Positions 5,159 through 10,888 of a stretch of DNA of 18,710 nucleotides are shown here, piece by piece (position 1 is the stretch's first letter; each line of letters starts with the position of its first letter). The notes under the pieces are model-generated. The model worked only from the letters and a program-made list of their open reading frames with translations, had not been told where the DNA came from and did no database searches. Origin of the DNA: Fibrobacterales bacterium (GTDB lineage Bacteria > Fibrobacterota > Fibrobacteria > Fibrobacterales > Fibrobacteraceae); contig BNUP01000036.1 of NCBI GenBank assembly GCA_025997455.1, forward strand, positions 1 to 18,710. The letters run 5' to 3'. The translations under genes were made by a program, and so were the position numbers.

Positions 5159-6997
5159 ATGCCAACTTCAAATATTCGCAATTTTTGCATTATCGCACAC
5201 ATAGACCACGGGAAAAGCACTCTTGCCGACCGTCTTATTGAACTTACGCATACGGTTGCAAAAAATGAAATGATGGATCAACTTTTAGATGATATGGATT
5301 TGGAACGCGAGCGCGGGATAACCATAAAAGCACACGCTATAAGGATGATTTATAGAGACGGTCGTCACTCTGCCAACCCCGAATATATTTTGAATATGAT
5401 AGACACTCCGGGTCATGTTGATTTCACTTATGAGGTCAGCCGTTCGCTTGCGGCGTGTGAGGGTGCATTACTCGTGGTTGATGCATCGCAGGGAATAGAG
5501 GCGCAAACGCTTTCTAATCTATACTTGGCGATTGACAATAATTTAACGATAATTCCCGTTATAAATAAAATTGACTTACCCGGTGCAAATCCCGATGCGG
5601 TTGCTCACAGTATTGGCGACTTGCTCGGCTACGACCCCGATAAAATTCCGCGAATCAGCGCAAAGGCGGGTTTGAATGTTGAATTGGTTTTGGAAAAAAT
5701 TGTCGATGAAATTCCCGCTCCGAACAGCGGTGCAAAAGATGCTCCGCTCAAAGCCTTAGTTTTCGATTCGGTATATGATTCTTATCGCGGAGTTATAAGT
5801 TATGTCCGCATAATGCAAGGTTCGCTTTCTGCCGGAACAAAAATGCGAATGATGAAGGCAGGTGCTGAATATATGGTGACGGAGGTGGGAACTTTCACAA
5901 TGAAACGCGACCCGCGACCCGCACTAACCGCAGGAATGGTGGGTTATGTTTTGGCGAATGTTAAAACTTTAAGCGATGTTAAAATCGGAGATACGCTCAC
6001 CGATGCCGCAAACCCCGCCGCCGAACCTCTCGCAGGCTACAAAGAAGTTAAACCGATGATATATTCGGGTATTTATCCCATAAACCCCGAAGATTACAAA
6101 AACCTCCGCGAGGCTTTGGAGAAATTGAAACTCAACGATTCCGCACTCGTATGGGAACCCGAAAGTTCAGGTGCACTCGGCTTTGGTTTTCGCACGGGAT
6201 TTTTGGGGTTGTTGCACATGGAAATTGTGCAGGAACGCCTTGACCGCGAATTTAATGTCGATATTATAACAACCGTTCCCAATGTGGAATACCGCGTTTT
6301 TATGACGAGCGGTGAAATGATTCCAATTGAAAGTCCGAGTAAATTACCCGATGCGAGCAGATATGACCACATAGAAGAGCCTTATATTAAAGCACAAATT
6401 TTTACGCCTAAAGACTATGTAGGTTCTCTGATGCAATTGTGCGAGGAAAAACGGGGAAGTTTTGAGACGATGGAATACCTTGACGAAAATAAGGTTATTT
6501 TGCATTATGAATTGCCGCTCGCAGAGGTGATGTTCGATTTTTACGACCGTCTGAAATCCGTAAGCCGCGGTTATGCGGGTTTGGATTACGACCAAGCGGG
6601 TTATAAAGAAAATCCTCTTATTAAACTCGATATTCTTTTGAATGGAGAACCCGTTGATGCTTTTTCGGTTATTATTCACAAGGAAAAGGCACAACACTAC
6701 GCACAGGCTATTTGCACCCGTCTCAAAGATTTAATTCCGCGCCAGCAGTTCGATGTGGCAATTCAGGGTGCGATAGGCGGAAAAATTATCAGCAGAACAA
6801 CCGTTAAGGCGGTGCGTAAAGATGTGTTGGCAAAGTGCTACGGCGGTGATATTTCACGGAAACGCAAACTTCTCGAAAAGCAAAAAGAAGGGAAAAAACG
6901 GATGAAGAATATCGGTGCGGTTGAAGTTCCGCAGAAAGCATTTTTGGCGGTGCTGTCTTTGTCTAGCCCAAGCGGGCAGAGCGGAGATGACGAATGA
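5159..6997 (+). CDS. lepA: Elongation factor 4 (back-translocating GTPase LepA)
   Basis: 612 residues, close to the usual 600. It is a ribosome-bound GTPase that acts on stalled or mis-translocated ribosomes and in subunit biogenesis. GTPase motifs are G1 AHIDHGKST at 13-21, Gly-Ile-Thr-Ile at 53-56, Asp-Thr-Pro-Gly-His at 82-86 and Asn-Lys-Ile-Asp at 136-139, followed by Ser-Ala-Lys. The EF-G-like domains II, III and V follow, and the LepA-specific C-terminal domain ends with the conserved basic stretch Ser-Arg-Lys-Arg-Lys-Leu-Leu-Glu-Lys-Gln-Lys-Glu-Gly-Lys-Lys-Arg-Met and the Val-Pro-Gln-Lys-Ala-Phe motif. The ATG abuts the hisG stop with no gap, and its TGA overlaps the next ATG (ATGA). 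It is usually found next to lepB, so the his/fur setting here is unusual. Confidence 0.98.
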   Translation: MPTSNIRNFCIIAHIDHGKSTLADRLIELTHTVAKNEMMDQLLDDMDLERERGITIKAHAIRMIYRDGRHSANPEYILNMIDTPGHVDFTYEVSRSLAACEGALLVVDASQGIEAQTLSNLYLAIDNNLTIIPVINKIDLPGANPDAVAHSIGDLLGYDPDKIPRISAKAGLNVELVLEKIVDEIPAPNSGAKDAPLKALVFDSVYDSYRGVISYVRIMQGSLSAGTKMRMMKAGAEYMVTEVGTFTMKRDPRPALTAGMVGYVLANVKTLSDVKIGDTLTDAANPAAEPLAGYKEVKPMIYSGIYPINPEDYKNLREALEKLKLNDSALVWEPESSGALGFGFRTGFLGLLHMEIVQERLDREFNVDIITTVPNVEYRVFMTSGEMIPIESPSKLPDASRYDHIEEPYIKAQIFTPKDYVGSLMQLCEEKRGSFETMEYLDENKVILHYELPLAEVMFDFYDRLKSVSRGYAGLDYDQAGYKENPLIKLDILLNGEPVDAFSVIIHKEKAQHYAQAICTRLKDLIPRQQFDVAIQGAIGGKIISRTTVKAVRKDVLAKCYGGDISRKRKLLEKQKEGKKRMKNIGAVEVPQKAFLAVLSLSSPSGQSGDDE

Positions 6998-7434
6998 CCT
7001 TTGACGAGGCTCAAAAAAAATACGGCGAATTTTTAAAGTCGCGAGGTTTGTTAAATACTAACCAGCGCGGTGTAATTTTGAGAGAGGCGTTGAGCACTTA
7101 TGGGCATTTTTCCGCAGAGGATTTAACCCTGCAAATGTTAAAAAAAGGTTTAAAGGCAAGCCGCGCAACGGTATATAGAACGCTTTCTTCAATGCAGGAG
7201 GCGGGAATTTTAGATGAGGTAGATTTGGGTCACGGGCACATTCACTACGAATCACCCAAAACAAAAATTCACCACGAGCATATAACCTGCGAAAAATGCG
7301 GATCTGTTTGTGAAATTCAAATTCAGAATTTGGAAAGTGTTGTGAGTGATGCGGCAAAAAAAGCCAAATTCACAAGTGTAAAATATGTGATAAGAATATC
7401 GGGTGTGTGTGAAAAATGCGGCACTTCTTTATAG
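6994..7434 (+). CDS. Fur-family metal-responsive transcriptional regulator
   Basis: 146 residues. A winged-helix DNA-binding half with the recognition helix Ser-Arg-Ala-Thr-Val-Tyr-Arg-Thr-Leu at 56-64 is followed by a dimerisation half. Two CxxC pairs (C99/C102 and C139/C142) form the structural Zn site of the superfamily. A His-rich stretch (H80, H82, H84, then H93, H94, E95, H96) supplies the likely regulatory metal site. Fur, Zur, PerR and Mur cannot be separated reliably from sequence alone. A ZnuA-like binding protein lies 8 kb downstream, which makes a Zur role possible. Its ATG overlaps the lepA stop by 4 bases, and its 3' end overlaps the phosphoesterase gene by 19 bases, so it is translationally coupled within the his-lepA operon. 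No promoter of its own is visible. Confidence 0.92.
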   Translation: MTFDEAQKKYGEFLKSRGLLNTNQRGVILREALSTYGHFSAEDLTLQMLKKGLKASRATVYRTLSSMQEAGILDEVDLGHGHIHYESPKTKIHHEHITCEKCGSVCEIQIQNLESVVSDAAKKAKFTSVKYVIRISGVCEKCGTSL

Positions 7435-8048
7435 GTGATATTCACGGATGCATAGATGAGGCAATTGAACTTTTGCAAAAGTTTTCCCCGCAATTTGACG
7501 ACAAAATTTTCCAAACAGGTGATTTTATAAATAAGGGTCCCGACAGTATCGGTGCGTTGAATTTTATAAGGGAAAATAACATTAGGTGCGTTATGGGAAA
7601 TCACGAGGCAAAACTCCTCCGTATTTTAGAAACCGCACCTGAACTTCGCACCGAAAAAGAACTCCGTTTTTTGGAAAGCGTTCGAGAACCTGAGAGAATC
7701 GCAAAAATAGTCCGTGATTTGCCGCTTTGGATAGATACGGGTAAATTTTTACTTTTGCACGCAGGACTTGAACCCGAAAAAAAATCCCTTGCCGAAATGG
7801 ATCCGAAATGGATACTTTCAATAAGGGAATGGAACGGCAAGGCGTGGTATGAGCAGGCGAGTATTCCCGACCGCGTTGTAATTTTTGGTCATTGGGCTAT
7901 GAACGGACTTGTGGATTTTCCTCACGCAAAAGGTTTAGATACCGGTTGTGTGTATGGAAAACTCCTCACCGGATACTGCCCCGAAGAAAATCGTTTTTAT
8001 CAAATTCCCGCTCACAGGGAATACACAAAAGGGAAAGGGGTTTATTAA
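7416..8048 (+). CDS. ApaH/PrpE-like calcineurin-type metallophosphoesterase
   Basis: 210 residues. Metal-binding motifs of the PPP phosphoesterases are in order: Gly-Asp-Ile-His-Gly at 7-11, Gly-Asp-Phe-Ile-Asn-Lys-Gly-Pro-Asp at 35-43, Gly-Asn-His-Glu at 61-64, His-Ala-Gly at 115-117 and Gly-His-Trp-Ala at 158-161, then Leu-Asp-Thr-Gly-Cys-Val-Tyr-Gly. The last two blocks resemble diadenosine tetraphosphate hydrolases and PrpE-like phosphatases. The substrate is therefore either Ap4A or phosphoprotein; I lean to a dinucleotide polyphosphate hydrolase. The second motif has Asn-Lys where most protein phosphatases have Asp-Arg. The protein is shorter than E. coli ApaH (about 280). It starts inside fur (19-base overlap). 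Its TAA stop is also the first base triplet of repeat element copy C. Confidence 0.88.
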   Translation: MRHFFIGDIHGCIDEAIELLQKFSPQFDDKIFQTGDFINKGPDSIGALNFIRENNIRCVMGNHEAKLLRILETAPELRTEKELRFLESVREPERIAKIVRDLPLWIDTGKFLLLHAGLEPEKKSLAEMDPKWILSIREWNGKAWYEQASIPDRVVIFGHWAMNGLVDFPHAKGLDTGCVYGKLLTGYCPEENRFYQIPAHREYTKGKGVY

Positions 8049-8380
8049 GAGAACCTCTATTAACCTCGCAAGTGGTTGGTAGAGGTTCTCTAAGCGACAT
8101 GGGCGAACTGCGTTTTTTGTGCAAATTTGAGTAGTTTTCTGCCATTGTATATACAGATTATCTCAATTTCTTTTTAATAGGGCAGATATGCTTATTGTCC
8201 GCCATTGTTTATACAGATTATCACAACTCCTTTTTAATTGGGCGGCTATACTTATTGCCCGCCATTGCTTATACAGATTATCACAACTCCTTTTTAATTG
8301 GGCGGCTATACTTATTGCCGTCGTCTCTAAAAACTCAAATCTGTGGAATTGTGTTACAAAGGGAGTTTTTAGAGGTTTCC
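8046..8380 (-). repeat. Three-hairpin dispersed element, copy C, interrupted by tandem repeat
   Basis: The same family as copies A, B and D, in reverse orientation. Hairpin 3 lies at 8048-8067 / 8072-8091 with a GCAA tetraloop. The invariant loop of hairpin 2 is at about 8112-8131. Hairpin 1 pairs CTCTAAAAACTC (8325-8336) with GAGTTTTTAGAG (8363-8374). Outside the inserted tandem repeat it matches copy D closely. It fills the space between two convergent stop codons exactly: the phosphoesterase TAA at 8046-8048 and the ilvH TAA (complement of 8381-8383). Confidence 0.85.
8141..8320. repeat. Three 60-bp tandem repeats inside element copy C
   Basis: The units are 8141-8200, 8201-8260 and 8261-8320. 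Units 2 and 3 differ at only two positions (bases 8 and 60 of the unit); unit 1 differs from unit 2 at nine. Comparison with copy D shows that about 180 bp (roughly 8137-8316) was inserted into the right arm of hairpin 2, after GAGTAGTT and before GCCGTCG. Each unit contains GGCGG and CCGCC blocks that can pair weakly. Two frames stay open because 60 is a multiple of 3, but I see no ribosome-binding site or codon signal and do not call a gene. Confidence 0.9.
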
Positions 8381-8881
8381 TTAGGTTTTATTCTCCCCGC
8401 GCATCATAATAATTTTTCCAGTTCGCACAAATTCCACCACCTCAAACTTTTTGCAAAGCGATAGGAGAGCATCGATTTTTTCCGATGACCCCGTGATTTG
8501 AATAATCATAGAAGTTTCGGTCATATCTATGGTTTGTGCTCGAAAATGATTGCAGATTTGCAACAATTCCGTGCGTTCTTCGGGCTTGCATTTAACTTTG
8601 AGGAGCACCAATTCTTTTTCAACAACATCTTGACGGGTGTGATCTTTTGCTCTAATCACATCGACCAATTTTTCCAATTGCTGAATAATTTGAGCGAGCG
8701 TTTCGGGATTGCCCCGTGCAACAATATTCATTCGACTGACCGTGTTATCCATAGTCGGCGAAACCACAAGCGAATCTATGTTATAGCCGCGCCGCGAAAA
8801 CACGAGTGCAATTCTCACAAGAGCACCGGGTTTGTTTGAAACTAAAATGCTGATTGAATGAGCGGGAAACTGCGAATACAT
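8381..8881 (-). CDS. ilvH: Acetolactate synthase, small (regulatory) subunit
   Basis: 166 residues from ATG 8881-8879. It is the regulatory partner of the IlvB catalytic subunit in the first common step of valine, leucine and isoleucine synthesis, and normally confers valine feedback inhibition. An N-terminal ACT domain starts at His-Ser-Ile-Ser-Ile-Leu-Val-Ser-Asn-Lys-Pro-Gly-Ala-Leu and includes Arg-Arg-Gly-Tyr-Asn-Ile-Asp-Ser-Leu; the C-terminal ACT-like domain ends Glu-Phe-Val-Arg-Thr-Gly-Lys. The size is typical of IlvH/IlvN. This start is chosen because GGAGG lies about 9 bases upstream and the longer in-frame extension falls inside ilvB. The ilvB stop and this ATG are one base apart (TGA-T-ATG), so translation is probably coupled. 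The stop codon touches repeat element copy C. Confidence 0.95.
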   Translation of the reverse strand: MYSQFPAHSISILVSNKPGALVRIALVFSRRGYNIDSLVVSPTMDNTVSRMNIVARGNPETLAQIIQQLEKLVDVIRAKDHTRQDVVEKELVLLKVKCKPEERTELLQICNHFRAQTIDMTETSMIIQITGSSEKIDALLSLCKKFEVVEFVRTGKIIMMRGENKT

Positions 8882-8882
8882 A

Positions 8883-10601
8883 TCAAGTCCCTCCTGTCGG
8901 TTTTTCAACTGTTTCTTTCGGTCTCTCTATTAAAATATCATCAACGGATGCTCCGGGCGGAATCATAGGAAACACATTATCCTCCTGTTCGCACTCACAA
9001 TGAATTAAAACCGGACCTTCGTTATATTCCAACGCTTTTTTAATCACGCGCTCCGCATCCACATTTCTGCTAATGTGAAACGCCTCAATATCATAAGCCC
9101 GTGCCACCTTAACAAAATCGGGATTGCTCTCCATAAGCACGCTCGAATACCGCTTATCGTAGAACATATCCTGCCACTGCCGCACCATTCCCAAAAAGTG
9201 ATTATCCATCACAAAAATTTTAATCGGCAATTTATTAAAATGCGCGGTTGCGAGTTCACACATAGTCATCTGAAAACCGCCGTCGCCCACAATGGCGCAA
9301 ACGGGAAAACCCGTCTTATTACCGAGTGCCGCACCGATAGATGCAGGCAGTCCGTAGCCCATAGTTCCCGCTCCGCCCGAATTTAATAATTGCCCCGCGT
9401 AATTGCAGGGAAAAAATTGTGCAGTCCACATTTGGTGTTGCCCCACATCACTCACAACAATTGCTTTTCCGTTTGTCGCCTCATATAATGTTTGAACAAT
9501 ATGCTGCACTCTTAAACCGCCCTGCTTGGGATAAGTCAGCGGGAATTTCTTTTTCCACGCCGCCACCTGCTTTAACCACTCCGCCGAATCTGCTCTGCCT
9601 ATAAGCGGGAGCAACTGCTCCAAAACCGCCTTTGCATTTCCGTTCAAAAAATGCTTCGGCACAATAACCTTGCCATACTCCGCAGGGTCTATATCTATAT
9701 GCACAACCGTGCATTGTTTTGCAAACTCGGAAAGTTTTGCCGTAATTCGGTCATCGAACCGCGCCCCGATACTGATTAACAAATCGCACTCGTGAATTGC
9801 CCTGTTTGCGGCAACCGTTCCGTGCATACCGGTCATTCCGAGAGAAAGTTCACTGCTCACGGGGAAAACGCCAAGTCCGAGCAAAGTTGAAGACACGGGT
9901 GCACCTAATTTTTCCGCCAACTCCTTAACCTGACGACTCGCACCGCTAATTGCCGCACCGTGCCCCGCCAAAATCAAAGGTTTTTTTGAATTTCTAATAG
10001 AAAGCACTGCCGCCTCAACCGCCGCTAAATCCGCCTTGCAGGGAACATTATAACCGGGAAGTGAAACGCTATCTACAAAGGGTGCATTGCAGGGTTTCAT
10101 AGTCACATCTTTTGGCAAATCTATGAGCACGGGACCTTGCCTTCCCGAATGTGCAATAAAGAACGCCTCTTTAATCACGCGCGGCAAATCATTGGTATCC
10201 TTCACCAAAAAAGAATGTTTCACCGTTGCAAAACTCATTCCGCTAATATCGCTCTCCTGAAATGCATCGGATCCGAGTGAGGGCGTAACAGTTTGACCCG
10301 TAAAGACTACAAGCGGAATTGAATCCATATAAGCCGTATAAACTCCCGTGAGCGTATTTGTTGCACCGGGTCCGCTGGTAACCAGAACCACACCGGTTTT
10401 TCCCGTGACTCTTGCATAGCCGTCTGCCGCGTGAGTAGCACCTTGTTCGTGCCGAGATAACACTAATTTGATGTCTGAATCCAAAATTGCATCGAATATT
10501 GGGATAACACTTCCGCCGGGGTAGCCAAAAACGGTATCAACACCCTCTCTTTTGAGGCATTCAATAACCACTTGTGCACCATTTAACGATTTTATAGCCA
10601 T
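8883..10601 (-). CDS. ilvB: Acetolactate synthase, large (catalytic) subunit
   Basis: 572 residues, normal for the family. This thiamine-diphosphate enzyme condenses two pyruvates (or pyruvate plus 2-ketobutyrate) into acetohydroxy acids. The N-terminal TPP-binding domain has Gly-Tyr-Pro-Gly-Gly-Ser and the catalytic Glu in Ser-Arg-His-Glu-Gln-Gly-Ala. The central FAD-binding domain includes Gly-Ala-Arg-Phe-Asp-Asp-Arg. The C-terminal domain has Gly-Asp-Gly-Gly-Phe-Gln-Met followed by Met-Asp-Asn-His-Phe-Leu-Gly-Met-Val, the Mg/TPP motif (His replacing the usual second Asn). The start ATG 10601-10599 has AAGGA about 7 bases upstream. A sigma-70-like promoter with 17-bp spacing lies 44 bases upstream. 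It is co-transcribed with ilvH. No leader peptide or attenuator of the classical ilv type is evident. Confidence 0.97.
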   Translation of the reverse strand: MAIKSLNGAQVVIECLKREGVDTVFGYPGGSVIPIFDAILDSDIKLVLSRHEQGATHAADGYARVTGKTGVVLVTSGPGATNTLTGVYTAYMDSIPLVVFTGQTVTPSLGSDAFQESDISGMSFATVKHSFLVKDTNDLPRVIKEAFFIAHSGRQGPVLIDLPKDVTMKPCNAPFVDSVSLPGYNVPCKADLAAVEAAVLSIRNSKKPLILAGHGAAISGASRQVKELAEKLGAPVSSTLLGLGVFPVSSELSLGMTGMHGTVAANRAIHECDLLISIGARFDDRITAKLSEFAKQCTVVHIDIDPAEYGKVIVPKHFLNGNAKAVLEQLLPLIGRADSAEWLKQVAAWKKKFPLTYPKQGGLRVQHIVQTLYEATNGKAIVVSDVGQHQMWTAQFFPCNYAGQLLNSGGAGTMGYGLPASIGAALGNKTGFPVCAIVGDGGFQMTMCELATAHFNKLPIKIFVMDNHFLGMVRQWQDMFYDKRYSSVLMESNPDFVKVARAYDIEAFHISRNVDAERVIKKALEYNEGPVLIHCECEQEDNVFPMIPPGASVDDILIERPKETVEKPTGGT

Positions 10602-10644
10602 ATTTTTTCCTTCGCAAAGATTTTTCTTTCGCGTTTATGGTAAA

Positions 10645-10673
10645 AATATAGAAAATTTTTTGTATTTTGGCAA
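10645..10673 (-). promoter_or_regulatory. Sigma-70-like promoter for ilvBH
   Basis: On the - strand, TTGCCA (10673-10668) is followed after exactly 17 bases by TATATT (10650-10645), within the longer motif TTTTCTATATTTTT. The -10 is 44 bases before the ilvB start codon. The same TTTTCTATATTT string occurs directly before the gene at 13773, which suggests a genome-wide -10 context. Confidence 0.6.
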
Positions 10674-10888
10674 ATGTTTTGGTTTTGATTGTGAAAAACT
10701 GCCGTTTTTTTTGGTATTTTGGCGGGGGAGACCCTCGTAATTCCAGCGAAGGCAGGACATACCAAAAAAGTTGAAAGAGTAAAGAGAAGAGAGTAATAAC
10801 TTTACACTTTCAACTTTCAACTTTACACTCCCCTCTCCCTTCTCCACACCCTACACCCTATACCCCATTTTCCTACATTCCTTCCCTT
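10674..10888. repeat. Divergent ilvB-alaS spacer with nested inverted repeats
   Basis: No gene lies here. TTTTTTGGTAT (10707-10717) pairs perfectly with ATACCAAAAAA (10759-10769). Inside this loop sits ATTCCAGCGAAGGCAGGA, a decayed relative of the palindrome near 2069. Next, AAAGTTGAAAG (10767-10777) pairs with CTTTCAACTTT (10807-10817), flanked by AGTAAAG and CTTTACA. The rest is a pyrimidine-rich tract running up to alaS. A promoter for alaS must lie here but I could not pick one. Confidence 0.5.

Noticed and set aside
8048..8091. Intrinsic transcription terminator after the phosphoesterase gene
   Set aside because: The 20-bp stem is strong, but no U-tract follows; it is better explained as hairpin 3 of the dispersed element, though a terminating role is not excluded.
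8141..8320. CRISPR array
   Set aside because: The units are identical along their whole 60 bp; there is no repeat-spacer alternation and no cas gene in the window.
8188..8409. Open frame through the 60-bp tandem repeats giving 20-residue repeats
   Set aside because: 60 is a multiple of 3, so frames stay open by arithmetic. There is no ribosome-binding site, a second frame is equally open, and the DNA is an insertion in a repeat element.
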